A DNA stretch of 64,000 nucleotides from Patagioenas fasciata (lineage: Eukaryota; Chordata; Aves; Columbiformes; Columbidae): contig NC_092520.1 of the NCBI RefSeq assembly GCF_037038585.1, forward strand, positions 11,973,001 through 12,037,000, read 5' to 3'. Numbering within the stretch: position 1 is the first letter of the stretch; every line of letters starts with the position of its first letter. The notes under the pieces are model-generated. The model saw nothing but the letters and a program-made list of their open reading frames with translations, was not told the DNA's origin and ran no database searches. Positions 13,196 through 25,592 of this stretch are shown one piece after another. The translations under genes and the position numbers were made by a program.

Positions 13196-13885
13196 TACTG
13201 GGAGTTATTTCTTATATTTCTTATATACTGAGAGTTATTTCTGATTTTGTTTCTCTGAGCATCTTCTACTAGTCACCATTGTAACAGGACATACAAGTTG
13301 TTAGTGTCATCCTATGTTACTGTGTTTGTAATCTAATAAGCTGTGGAACACAAAACCTCATTGTTCCCTTATAGTGTGTCTTAGCAGTATTAATCTAATT
13401 TGTATCAATTTATCTTCAAGAAGTACCTGCTTTTTCATTTAGCTAAGTGATCTGACTTCAGGTAGGCTTCTGTAAGATGACATTTGTCTTCAACAAGATT
13501 AATTACATTACCACTGTTGAAATCACAACTCTATTTTTGAACTATCCTTTTTGAATTTATAGCTGATGCACTCAGTGTGCAACAAAGTGTTTCAAGATTT
13601 TGGATAACTGCCTTGCTCATCAGGTCTGATCTGAATATAAGGCACTGTAAAACAGTTTGTACTGATGTTCACTTACATTCATTTCCATTGCTGACTTCAT
13701 TTGCCACCAAGTTCTTGGGAAAGGTTCATTTGAAGTTCAGGTGTTCTGTACGGTTCCTGGGTTCAACTGACCCGGGTGACATGCTCCCAGAATAAATTAC
13801 AGCTTTCACCGATGAGACGGATTCAAGTGCATCTGTCAGAGCTGCCAGAGATGCTGAAATACCAGATCATCGAGGGATTCTGATG
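13196..13885. other. Unannotated spacer with a short local duplication
   Basis: Two copies of a TACTGRGAGTTATTTCT unit about 30 bp apart lie at 13196-13245. Otherwise no repeat family or gene was recognised. Confidence 0.5.
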
Positions 13886-14119
13886 TGTCCTGGTTTTGTT
13901 AAAAAACAAGTTTCTCTTTTAGTGAATTTGCCTGTCAGCTAAAGCCTTCATATTAGCTGCATTTTCCTGGAGAACCAGATACTTGTTTTGGTAAACATAG
14001 CAATGGAATGTGAAGTTATTGATAAGAACAGATTCACATCTCATGAGAGGGGCAACAAGAAACAGGTGACCAAGAAACTGACCAACGGTGTATAACATTC
14101 CATTCACGTGAATACTTCA

Positions 14120-14127
14120 TATAAAAG
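14120..14127 (+). promoter_or_regulatory. LTR TATA box
   Basis: TATAAAAG lies 234 bp inside the solo LTR, where the U3/R boundary would be expected. It would have driven retroviral transcription. Whether it still drives anything cannot be seen. Confidence 0.6.
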
Positions 14128-14432
14128 TGGGAGATCACGAGGATCTCATCCCTCTTTCCCTTTTTTTCCTCATGGCTGACATTAGGAGAGGACTTTGCGA
14201 GTCGTCCCTGCAAACTGAGGCCTAGTGAGTGACTGAATCCAGCTCCAGTTGGCTGCAGAGTCTGATCCAGGACTTTGGGTGCCGGCTCTGCAGTTGCTGC
14301 GACTTTCAAGATTGGTTTTGTGTATTTTGTATTCTTTTTCTCTATCTTATCAGTAGCATTAGTAAAACATTTTTAATTTTTCCAACTCTCTTCTCTCTGT
14401 CCTTCTTTCCCTCCCGATTGTCTGTCCTTAGT

Positions 14433-14482
14433 GGGAAGGGGGGAGAGAGAGGGGCAAAAGTGGGAAGAGGGGGGAGAGGGGG
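14433..14482 (+). other. G-quadruplex-prone purine tract in LTR U5
   Basis: A run of almost pure purines inside the LTR, with at least five G runs of three or more bases separated by loops of seven bases or fewer. This meets the usual G3+N1-7 quadruplex pattern on the plus strand. Confidence 0.7.
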
Positions 14483-14537
14483 TTAACAATACATCTGCCA
14501 GGGTTTTATTGTCACCCCGCAATCAAAACCCTCGACA

Positions 14538-17500
14538 TGATGCAAGCTATATGCTTAGTACTTTTCAGTACCATGCACAGTATAAAAAAGCAGTAATTTG
14601 TCATTGAAGCTGATTTTCCACCTGTTCACCTCTCATTAGGATTCGACACTGCCCAGGAGTGCTGAGGATATGCCGTTTTACAAAACTTATTTCCATCGTT
14701 TCACCCTCTTCAGTTTTATGTTCACTGGCTCTTACTGGCATGGCATGGCGTGGGTCTATGATACCTTCTGAGAAGCACAGAGGTGGTTCATGGTTCTCTC
14801 AGCCTCCAGAAAACCCTTCACAAACCTTGTGAGCACCACCTGTAGTTTAGCTCCGTACCTCTCTGACAGACTTATTTAAAATGCAGCGATAAATTAAACA
14901 TCATTATTGGGTGCTGACAGATACTTGCATTCATACAAACACAGACAGAGAAAACTTATTTCCATAGGAGTGGATGGGGAGGAAATACATGTGCTTTTCA
15001 TTTCCCCTTGACCCATCTGTTGACAAGAAAATTGTAAAAGGAAAGTGGGAGCTGTTTTCAGACCTAGATACCTCCTGTACCTACTTAGCTATTGCATTGC
15101 TCAAAATTCAGAGTGTACTTTGCTGCCCTGTTCACTCATGGAAGAGATGCTGGTTCTTCTTGACAGTAATTTGAAACATCTGCTTCTCTATATGGACTAA
15201 ATAAGGTACCTAAGTAGTTTACAACAACTGATTCACAACATCTTGGCACTGAGCAATGAAGATACCAAGAACCAGCAGGCAAGAAAAACTAACCACAGAG
15301 CATGGCTTCATGTGGGCTTGAACTGGACCTGCATGATGGGCATTGCTGGCTACAGTAGAAATAATGAGGCCTTTCAGAGAATGAGTGTTAACAAAAGAGG
15401 CAGAGGAAGATGCAATGATACAATAGTCCTTGTACATTAATCTGGAAATTGTTGCACTTGCCCAGAAATGAGCTGATTGGGAGCATGAGGGGTCTGAGGT
15501 CCAGCAACTGAAGACAGGACCATAGGTCATAAAGGCCCATAGGTGTGCAGTCCAGCAGCCGCAGGGCTTCGGAGACCAACCTAAACTGAGTGTCTAGTGG
15601 AGGGAGGGATGGATGTGTGTGTGTATGTGTGTGTTTGAGACCATTGGCAAACTCATGCCCTCAGCAGTGAAAGGGAGGAACTGGATTGGACTGTCTCTGT
15701 AGTTCCTGTTTATATGAGTCAAGTTTGTTTTTATGTAGGTGTCAGTATTCCAGCAGTTGTATCTATTGAACCGGGGCTGGAGGAACCCCAGGGGTGTTAG
15801 ATCCAACTGTCATCAGCTGTATTGGACTGGAAAGGCGAAATCTCGTGAGTTTGAGAGTCCCCAGCTCTGGTTCCCTTAACAGAAAACTTATGGTACCAAC
15901 CCTTCAGGGACTTAAGGAATGCCTAGAGCCAAGCCATTTGCCCCTTGAAAACTACTTGAATCACAGTATAGTAAATCCCATTGGCATTTCTACCACATCA
16001 CCCTCTTTGACGCATCACTTTAGGTATGCGAGGAACTGAATGAAGTGGGCTGACTGTGCAGCTGCAGGGGGAAGAGAGCATTTGAGAGTCTGTTCAAGCA
16101 TCAACACATAAACTTTGATTTCAAATTAAAAATACTTTGAGCTTTAGGTGAGTAAGAAACCACTCAAATTAGGATATAGGAAAGTATTGGTGGTTTGTAT
16201 ATCACCCAGTGTCATACTATTTTTTCCCATTGAGACCAAGCTTCATTTCCATTAGCTCTTTTCCTAAAATACTGGGTTATTTTCTAACTCTATTCCTTTC
16301 AACCTTTTGTTATGGTGAATAAAAGCTTTTTTCATCTCAAAGAAAAACATTTTTTTTTTGGAAAAAGTTACAATTGGCTCCAATAATTGTAGTCCATAAT
16401 GGGCACATGAAAGCAGCTCTTCTGATAATTTTCATTCCACAGCAGAATAAATGCTATTTATAGAGAACTGTCATTGATAAACAAACAAAATGAATCTCAC
16501 ATCCTTGTCTTATGTCTCATATATGTGGTAGTAGTACCAAGTGCCTACAGCCATGCAACAGGAAAAGAAGAAATTAATTTCAAACCTGACGATTTCTTAA
16601 AAACAACACCAACTGTGATCTAGGAGGCAAGTTGTCTCATCTCATCTGAAAACTCTTACTAAAAATGTGGATTTATTACACCAAAGAACAAACTTCTGAT
16701 TTCTCTGTGCTCTAGGATAATGCTCTTTCTCTGGGAGGCCCCTTAAGTTCCACACTAAAAGAAACAACAGGAAGGATCAGGAAACAGAGGAGACAGCGAA
16801 AGAAATGAAAAGTGTGAAATTTACTCAAGGGTGTCTAGTTATTTGTTCAAAAGGAAAGGGAATTTAGACTCTGCAACTCTCATACCATGTCAGTGTGCAA
16901 CAGGTGACTGGTAAAAGAAGGCCACTCCTCTGCATTGAAGCTGAGTCTGATTTCAAGCATCTATTTTGACATTTGAGTAGATGACTCATTATCTGCAGCG
17001 AGTATCTGGAGACAAGGATGCACTTCAGCTGTTTTTTTCTCTTGGTAGCACAATATATTCTAACATATAAGGATGCTTAAAGAGTTTGCATAAGTGGATT
17101 CTACTTACTTTAAAAACAAAATCAGAAACTTTCTTTTCCAAGTTTTTTTTTATTAGAAGTTCATAAGAAGACTCTTGAATTACCTCACCCTCCTTCTTTG
17201 ATCAGAAACAGTAGGGCTTCAGCAATTGCTCATTTTTGAATGACTATGGACCTCAAATCCAAAATACTTGATAGAGAGACTGCATTGAAGATTACATCGT
17301 TAAGCATATACCTATGTTTCTGCAGTACTCACTGAAATGGGAACGGAAGGAAGAGCAATACAGGTGTGCAGATACATGTTATCCAAGAGTCAGGCACAAC
17401 AGTCAGTTTATGGCTACTTATTAACTGATAGATTTAAAACTATGAGTTTTACAGTATGGCAGTATATATCCATGGTTGAACTGAACCACTTATATGCCAT

Positions 17501-18714
17501 TCTGATCTCTCAAAGAATAATACTGTCTCTACCAGCAGACGAAGTTCTCATTTCTTCTCTTCAGTAGTACCTGCACATCCATATCATCTCCATCTCTCTG
17601 TAAGGAATGGACTGAGAGGGAAAAAACCTTTAATTTCAGGAGACACGTAATGGAAGAATGTAGTATATGTAGTGAAAGAAGCAAGCTGCAATGCTGTACT
17701 GATGAGACTCAACATGATGTCAGTATATGTGAAATTAGAAACCAAATATATTGGGTGAGAATGGCAGATAGGGAAGACGGCAGAAAGGAATAGGGTAGCA
17801 CAGGCTGAAATGTAGTTAAAGTAGTACATCAATTTCCTATTCTAGACTTGATGAAAACAGTGATGATTTATACCATCTTGAAATAATACACTGGGAGTAA
17901 GGAGGGAACCACACAACTAAAAAGTTTGTAGGAGTAAGACTCATGTCTCTTTTGTCAGGTAGTAAGAGGAAGAGGCAGGAACCTTTGTGTCGTGCTTACA
18001 CAACTGCACAGTCTTTACATGACTTTCAAAAATCAACCACGATGGGCCAGAATAGAACAGTGAAAAATGAGAAGTCACGCTGCCTTCATAATGGGAGATG
18101 ATAGTGCCCTGGTGTGCTAGGAAAAGGTCATAAGAGACAGCAATGGTATTTGCACAGCTCTCCAAAAGCGTTTTCAATCCACAAAAAAGCTATATGTTGA
18201 AAAGTTGCATTTTTTAAACTTATGATAAAGAAATTATTAACACTGTGTTGCCATAACTAGCAAAGCTGATGGCGAGGTTGTCAAATTGCAGTGGAGCATA
18301 TGAACTAGGGACTGAGGGGGAAATTCAAATTGTAATTGTTTAGCAGCGGTAATTTTTGTCCATGGAATGATCCAACATGGAAGGTAAGAAGGCCCAGCTG
18401 CAGAAGGCTGTAAACAGGAATGACAGAGACAGAAGGACCCCCAGTAAAAGAGTGAAGTTTCCCTTGGTGATAAGATAGGAAACAGCCTCAGCATTGCCCT
18501 GTAGGCCATCCTGGGATGGGAGGGCTCAGGGGACAACTTTGGACAACAGAACTGGTTTTGGGGGATGAACCAAACAATGGTCTGAGATGCCCCATGGCAA
18601 CAGTTGCAGGAATGGTGATGGTGCAAGTGTATATAAGAAATCAGCTAATGATGCATCTCTGCAGGCTTCTTGTAGAACCACTTGTGGCGGTAGGACTCTG
18701 TTCAATGCATTGTC
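14538..18714. other. Unannotated non-coding stretch
   Basis: A degenerate (TG)n run lies at 15617-15640. The 15440-16090 part has the uneven composition of an old interspersed repeat, but I cannot assign it to a family and see no second copy in the window. No gene was recognised. A minus-strand open frame of 129 codons at 18626-18237 has no motif. Confidence 0.45.
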
Positions 18715-18734
18715 TTTTTTTTTTTTTTTTTTTT
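18715..18734. repeat. Poly(T) tract
   Basis: Twenty consecutive T residues. It could be the tail of a retrocopy on the minus strand, but no recognisable body is attached. It is also a likely site of sequencing length error. Confidence 0.8.
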
Positions 18735-20614
18735 CAATATTTAATGACAAATGTGTTTAATTTGCCTCAAGGGGCACAACAAAAATTCCCCAACAGTGTG
18801 CAAGCTACATGAAGTCAAATAAGACAGGACACAGAGTACCCACAAGCATTGGCACAGACATCAGACTGAGCAAGGCTACTGAACAAGCCTGCGTCCAAAT
18901 GGAATTGTTAATAACTGGAGAGATGATTGATCAGTAGCCTGGTGAAAGCAAAGATTACCAAACTGTACAACACAAATAAAGGAACTTAACATAAGTTTGT
19001 ATAAAAACACAAACAGAAATTAAGGGAAGATAAGTGACGCAAAATGGTGAAATCATAGAATCACAGTAAAATATAAAAGAGAATATAGAAAGGTTCTGCA
19101 TATGAAGTCACATACAGTGGTGTTTGTGTGAAAAAAATTATTATGCCAAAGTCTCCAGCAAGAAGAACAGACCAGTTAATGCATAAAACCTCAGAAACAT
19201 TGGTCCAAAAGATGAGATTTTGCAGCTAGAGGCGTACAAGTTGACTCTTTATTCTCCATTTGTTTGTGCTTTTGCTCTGCCTTTGTCTCTGGACCTTTGG
19301 CAGACATATGGGAATTAGGAGACAGGAGCACATAAAGGATCTACCTGGTCACAAAAACTTCCTACAGGAAAAGGAAGTGAGACATCACCCAGGAAAAGTC
19401 CAAGTCAAACAACAGGGGGGCATGATTATGTGTCCACAGCAGCATATTGAAGAACCTGAACTTAGTCTTGCAGCATGGAAACTCAGGGAGAGGTTGGCAG
19501 GGATGTGTCTGCTTTCAGCTAGAGGGCACCTGACCCTAATACTTAAACTGGAACAGGTATCTACAGGACAGGTGGAAAAACTAAAATATCAAAGCACATA
19601 GAGAATTTTGGCTCCTCCACAACTAAACTGCTAAAAGATTTCCAAGACTTGTTTGAAAGATATTGCCTGAGAGTATTACCTCTGAAAAGATACAAATGAT
19701 TCAGTGGTGTATCGACTACTTCACAGAGTAACCAAACAAATGCAGAAAGTGCTTGGTTTTACTAAGGAAACAGAGCACATGACCCAGAAAATATTAAGGT
19801 TGCAATTTAAGCAAAGCACTACAGAGAACTTACTGCTGAATGCCCTCCACTGACCCAGGACAACCTCATTGGGGAAAAAAAAAAATATATATATATCTAT
19901 ATTTTCAGTACAGAATGTTACAGACAAATACTGGCAATCTCTTCTAGATAAAGCAAGCAGCTACCTCACCACACACTGGACAACAAGAAAGATATGGAAA
20001 CAGTCAAAACCACTCTTTGGAATCCACACCAAGGCAAACTGTTGTATGGTAGAAAGCCTGGCAGTAGAAGTTCTAGGGTCTCTGAGTGGGTGACATTTCC
20101 AGGCTGCTTCCGTGAAGAAAACAATAGCAGTTCATCACCAAGACCTTCTGTGTCTGACAGAAAGTGCCCGAGAAATAAATTCAAAATGGATTAAATGTAG
20201 ATAATGCTGTGATTGCCTTCAGGATCACACATGTATACAACATGTCAGTACAACTATCTGGAGATGAAAAATTTCCAGAGCATTTCTCTGGTACCCTGAT
20301 CATATGGAGTGTACTATATCTCTCCTCCTGCCCACACAAGTGAGTTTTTTTCAAAGCAAACCCAGTGAGGGAGGTGGCCTCTGCACAGCTGAACCTTGTT
20401 TCAGTGTCAAATCAAGAGATGGGCACCCAGTTCCTAAGCCAAGAAGCATTGCTAGATTTCACCAATGCTGATCTTTTTTCCTGGGATCTATGATCTGAAC
20501 TCCTTTCCAGGTAAAAGCAAGACAGAGGGACCTCGTATCTGATGCAGTAAATGCAAGTTCTCAGAAGATGTTTTCCAGGACTCTTGAAGACCCCAAGAAG
20601 GCACTTCTAGCTGA
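18735..20614. other. Unannotated non-coding stretch
   Basis: An A-run followed by (AT)n lies at 19875-19901. No gene or repeat family was recognised, and open frames are short. Confidence 0.5.
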
Positions 20615-20983
20615 GGAGATGGGAGGTGGGAGGAGACTGAGGGGTGACCTCATTAATGTTTATAAACATCTAAAGGGTGGGTGTCATGAGGATGGAGCCA
20701 GGCTCTTCTCAGTGACAACCAATGATAGGACAATGGGCAATGGGTGCAAACTGGAACACAAGAGGTTCCTCTTAAATTTGAGAAGAAACTTCTTCTCATT
20801 GAGGGTGACAGACACTGGACCAGGCTGCCCAGGGAGGTTGTGGAGTTTCCTTCTCTGGAGACATTCAAAACCCGCCTGGACATCTTCCTGTGTGACCTCA
20901 TCTGAGTGTTCCTGCTCTGGCAGGGGAATTGGACTGGATGAGCTTTTGAGGTCCTTTCCAATCCCTGTGATTCTGTGATTCAC
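20615..20983 (+). mobile_element. CR1 LINE 3' fragment
   Basis: A forward-strand CR1 tail. It begins around AGACTGAGGGGTGACCTCAT, continues through AGGCTCTTCTCAGTGAC and AACTTCTTCTCATTGAGGGT, then GGAGACATTCAAAACCCG. It closes with GGACTGGATGAGC...TTTCCAATCCC and the ATTCTGTGATTC terminal units. It is 5'-truncated and carries only the C-terminal codons and 3' UTR. A 136-codon open frame across it is read-through of this non-functional copy. Confidence 0.92.
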
Positions 20984-22624
20984 AGCATTGTCCCCTCACA
21001 TGTAGCCATTTCACATAGCAATGAAGTGGTGACACATTAACCAAAGGCATATGGTGTATCTGAGGACATACCATTGTGATGCGAGTCCCTACCCTTAGAA
21101 ATGTGGGGAGTCAGCAGATCACAACCTGTTAAAAGCACCAAAGATAAGATCCTTTGAAAAAAAAAAAAAAAAAAAGATATATATATTCACTATTAACATC
21201 CATAGTAAATACAAACCTACCAGGGAAATGCCATTGCTAGCAGGTCTAGGGAAAAAATGAAAGTAAATCTTATTTTCACAGCAGACTGCACAAGCTGTAG
21301 CTCCTGTTCATACACTGATATTCACCCTCAAAGGAATGAGAAATTACTCAATGGTATCTAAGTGGCCATTGCAGGAAAAGCAGGAAAGTGTTTCAGCAGG
21401 CACAGTGTCTCCAGCCGTGCCATTTTCAGAGCAAGGATCGCTGTTCGCTTGGAATGACTTTGTGCATTTTCCTTGGAAATGGTCACTGAGTCATCGCAAC
21501 TTTGTCACCACCAGAGCATGGCCAGTCAAATGGTAAATCTGCATTGGGAGTTAAAATTGCTAAAGGTCAATTAAAGAACATGGTGGAAAGCAAAATAAAT
21601 ATACAGTAATTACACTCCTGGATGGAAAGAAGTCTCTCCAGGGCCCTCCATAATAGCATGGCAGATAGTTCAAGATATAATCCTACATGCAAGTGCACAA
21701 CCCCAGGAGTACTTGCAGCAGACAGGAAGACACAAACCTACATAGTTGAATTCTGGTTATGACAGACAAGCAAACGATCTCCCAGAATAACAGTTTAGAG
21801 ACTCTGCCAAGATGAAATGACTCCTCCAAGAAAAACTGTGTGTTTTGTTTACTCCAGTATGAAACTACTATTCTTACTGTAAATGCCATTTCCTCTTTCT
21901 TGGGGAACCTGAACAAGGAGGACTCCAAGCCTACCACCTGGAAACAGGAAAATACATCACTACTGACACACTGCCTGGCAGCTCCTACCATTCCTGGTGC
22001 TCTTTATTTTAATTTGAATATTTTTGGTTTGCCTCATAATAACATCCCTTTTTTCCAGTAATGTCCTGACAGAAGGATAGGAAGCCTATGTTCTGAGCAA
22101 TTCCCATGGATTTAGAGTTTGGAAAAGATTTTGTGTTAGATATTAAGAGAACATTCAACAGGGTAAGAAGAGTGAAGGGATGGATCTCCATCACTGCAAC
22201 CTTCACAAGAATAGTCTGAGCAAATGCACACAGATAGTGTCATAGTGGTGAGTCTGATCTGGAGTGGGAGAACATATTAGAGAGCATCATGTGGTTCTTT
22301 TTAAGTCTGTCTTGATAGCTTGGATTCTATTTAATGGATGAGATTTTCATACAATGAACAGCCAAATCCTCATTCATGTCACAGCACAAAACTGTTTCTT
22401 ATGTTGCTCAGATGCATTCCCGAGACCCATTAGAGAAGCAAAATACAAACACAGGCATGGAGGACCACCAAGTATGCACAGGTTGAGAGATTCTTAGCAG
22501 GATACAGAAGGACCAAAGGCGCTCAGTAGCAACAGCTATCAGAAGAAGCTCTCCCAAGGTGAAGAGCTAGGTACAACCTTGCCTATTTAAGGACCAGCTA
22601 TGTTTGTTACAACCTCAGGGTACA
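20984..22624. other. Spacer including a candidate conserved block
   Basis: An A run plus (AT)n occurs at 21157-21187. The 21260-21560 part is free of recognisable repeats and has evenly mixed, non-decayed-looking sequence with a TGAGTCA AP-1/MAF-type core at about 21487. No gene was recognised. Confidence 0.4.
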
Positions 22625-22713
22625 GTTTAGTGGCAATGATAGGTTAGTGATTTGACTTGATGATCTTGGGGCTCTCTTCCAACCAGAATAACTTTATGAT
22701 GCTATGATTCTAT
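22625..22713 (+). mobile_element. CR1 LINE 3' terminal scrap
   Basis: Only the last 90 bp of a CR1: TTGACTTGATGATCTTGG, CTCTTCCAACC and the terminal ATGCTATGATTCTAT units in forward orientation. Severely 5'-truncated. Confidence 0.85.
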
Positions 22714-25289
22714 ATGCATGAAGAACTAAGAACAGCCTATAGAATGCACAGCTGAGCTCCCAACCACAAGACTCACCATTAAGGGAATCCTAAACAGGAG
22801 AGAGCAGCTGAGCTGCTCCAATTGGGCCAAGAGATACGCCCTGTGGGTCCCTCAGAGTATAAATTTCATCCTCATTAGTAAGTTCTTTCTGATAAAGGCT
22901 GTAGCACTTCAGTATCTGTGCAGGGCTTCAGTGAACAGCTCAGAGCCAGGCATCTCAATATGCCTCTGTAAGCAGACCTCTGAAAGCACTACAGTCAGGG
23001 ATGGAAAATTACAGTCTCCAGGTTGCAAGGAATAAATCCTAAATTTTGCCTTGCTCTGCTTTTCTTTTTCTTCATGGGTCTGAGCAGTGGACATTCGCAG
23101 TTACTTTTTAATGCAAAGTCTTAGCAGTCTGTCTTTCTGGATTAGGTTTCTAATCCAGTTCATCAGGCAAGTGTGGATTTTATCTGCTAATAGTATATCT
23201 GTTGCGGACAGCACCTGGTTTATAGAAGTGCCTGAGCAATGCTGTTGTCAGCAGCTCATAGACTCATTAAAGCATCAGTTCCTTATCAGCTTTTATTCCC
23301 AGCAGGAATCCCTTTGTATGTTATCTTAACCTAAGACTCCTGTCTTCTGGTGAGGATTTTCTTTTGATATTGAAAAGTATGAAAAAGGTAAAGGGAAAAT
23401 CTGGCCTGGACTAATGGATGCACTGTGATTTCCCTAATCCCCTAGCTAGAGTTCTTCAACTCATTTTGAAGGGGCACATTGGGGGAAAAAGGCTTTTAAG
23501 AGGCAGGGTGTATGGCTAAGGGGACAGAAGAAGGTAATATGGCTACCTGGATTCCTCTCTCCATTTCTCTACCCTTTCCTTCTTTTCCCAGGTCTCACTT
23601 GTTCTCTCCTCCTTGTGTCCAAGCCTCTACTTTCTTTGCTGCCTTATTCTTTTAAACATGGACTCTGTTGGCCCTCAGTTCCCATTTGATGTCCATGACA
23701 CATTTGGGGCTGAGACATGAAGGTGTTCATCAGGTGGACTCTCTTGCCAAAGGAATGCCTGCTGACCCACCCTGAGGCTGATACAGTCTGCTGCCCACTC
23801 CTCAACAAGGAGTTCCCAAACCCCCTTCTAGTCTACTGCATGGCCTGTCTTCTTCTGTGCTCTCTGCTAAAAAGGACCAGCTGTATCCACAAACCATTTT
23901 CCATTTTTGTCTTTGCTTGTTTCCACCAAGAGCAATATTTACCAAAATGATAGCAAGTTTGATGATTTTATCAGCAATGCCCAGCATGCAGCAGCTGCTG
24001 CTGTTTCCAGCTCCTAAAGAAAGCTGATGCAAATGCAGCAAACTCTGAGAATCTGCCAGCAGTATCTGGAAGCCATGAACCTGTGACAAATGAAAGCTGG
24101 GGTCTGATTGCTGCTGCACGGACTGCCAGCACCCCAGCAGCACCAGCGCTTGGCAGTGGGAATAATGCAGGCATGGAGGTCTGTTTACCAGTAGGGACTA
24201 GGTTTTTGTTGTTGTTTGCTTTTAAAATACATACCTGCACTGGTGAGTTCTGGTTGAGAAGAATTACCAAGCATGTCAGTCAAATCCATGAGTTCCCCTT
24301 TTTTTATGTACCCGTTGTCAGAAAGAAATGGAGCATAGCATGGAGTAAAAATAGCATATGTGTCACCCAGTGTCCCGCCGGCAAACACAGCACTCAGATC
24401 TCTTTATGAAAGGTCAAGTCACCTCCTGATCGTGGACAAAAACCCACTCACTTGAAGGAAAAGAACCAACTGTGCACACACCTACACTGAAAAATCAGGG
24501 GCATTATTAGATGAGCTCAGGACAGCATCTCAGCTGCTAAGCAGGGTATCCATGCTGGCTCCCTCCCACGTCACACACACATGTGGGGCTTCCAGGCTGG
24601 CTGCGCAGGGGGGCACCACTTGAATGAGGCAATAACATTGAATGAGGCAAAGGAGAACTTGGGGATATTTGATAAGAAAGTAGGGTTTAAGTCTCTATGT
24701 TGAACTCAACAGAGGTATTGAACCAGGGGAAAAAGCCCTTACTAATCATTCCCTTGGTGAGTCAGGCTGTAGTTGTGACCTTGATTATATTAAGGACTAA
24801 CAGTCATCTATCAGGTATTAGCTCAGATTTCTCACTGAGATCTCTTTCTGACTGTTCTTGCCATAACAGAGCAGTTTTACCCGGATCCATTTATCTTTAA
24901 CTCCCTGCAGTTTGTTTTTCTGAAGGCTGAGAGTCACCCACAGATCTCTTGGCAGGTTCCTGGAATACAGTTTGAAAAAACCTGTATCCTTTGGGTGTTT
25001 ACTAAAGCACAGTCCTCACCAGCCAAGGGACATTTGGGTCTCTTGGTGATGATATGGGATGTGCAGAGACCTGCTGAATGACTGGCATGAGCTTCAAGGC
25101 AGCATGAGAAGAAGCCAGTGGTGGGGAGAGAATGAAGGGACATCAATAACATGCACGACTTCTGTATGCTTGAAAAGGGAAAATGGAGAGAAGCAATTCC
25201 CTGGAGCTCCTGGCCTGTAGAACACTTCTGTCTCACCTAAGCACAAAGGCCTGTCACAAAAGGATTTCAGTACTTAAAAGATTTTTTTT
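22714..25289. other. Unannotated non-coding stretch
   Basis: A pyrimidine-rich tract occurs near 23555-23600, and a 13-bp word TTGAATGAGGCAA is repeated at about 24619 and 24639. No gene or repeat family was recognised. Confidence 0.5.
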
Positions 25290-25592
25290 CCAGGACACTG
25301 TTTTGGTAGGAAAAGAGGTGATGGTTTTAAACTAAATGAGAAGAGATTCAGGCCAGACGTGAGGGAGAAATTTAATACCATGTGGGTGGTGAAACACTGG
25401 CCCAGATTTCCCAGGGAGGTGGTAGATGCCCCATTCCTGGAGACATCCCAGGCCAGGCTGGATGGGGCTCTGAGCAACCTGATCTGGGTGAAGATGTCCC
25501 TGCTCATGGCAGGGGGTTGGACTGGACAAGCTTTGAAGGTCCCTTCCAACCCAAACTGTTCTATGATTCAATGGTTCGATGATTCTGTGATC
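25290..25592 (+). mobile_element. CR1 LINE 3' fragment
   Basis: A forward-strand CR1 3' end. Diagnostic stretches are GGTTTTAAACTAAATGAGA, GGGAGGTGGTAGATGCCCC, the GAGACATCCCAGGCCAGGCT block, GGGGGTTGGACTGGAC, GTCCCTTCCAACCCAAACTG and terminal TTCTATGATTCAATGGTTCG. This 3' end type differs from that at 20.6 kb, so at least two CR1 subfamilies are present. Confidence 0.93.

Larger units (their letters stand above)
13886..14537 (+). mobile_element. Solo ERV LTR with TGATG target-site duplication
   Basis: A complete 652-bp LTR. It starts TGTCCTGG and ends CTCGACA, so it has canonical TG...CA ends within short inverted repeats (TGTC/GACA). It is flanked on both sides by the perfect 5-bp direct repeat TGATG (13881-13885 and 14538-14542), which proves integrase-type insertion. 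Forward orientation is shown by a TATA box (TATAAAAG at 14120-14127) and a downstream AGTAAA polyadenylation-like signal at 14361-14366. No internal retroviral sequence is present, so it is a solo LTR left by recombination between two LTRs. A 5-bp duplication fits ERVL-like or some other avian ERV groups. I recognise the sequence as an avian LTR but cannot name the subfamily with certainty. Confidence 0.93.

Noticed and set aside
18237-18626. Minus-strand 129-codon open frame
   Set aside because: His/Ser/Pro-biased translation, no motif, overlaps other chance frames.
19050-19075. AATCATAGAATCACAG resembling a CR1 3' end
   Set aside because: The following sequence does not continue as CR1.
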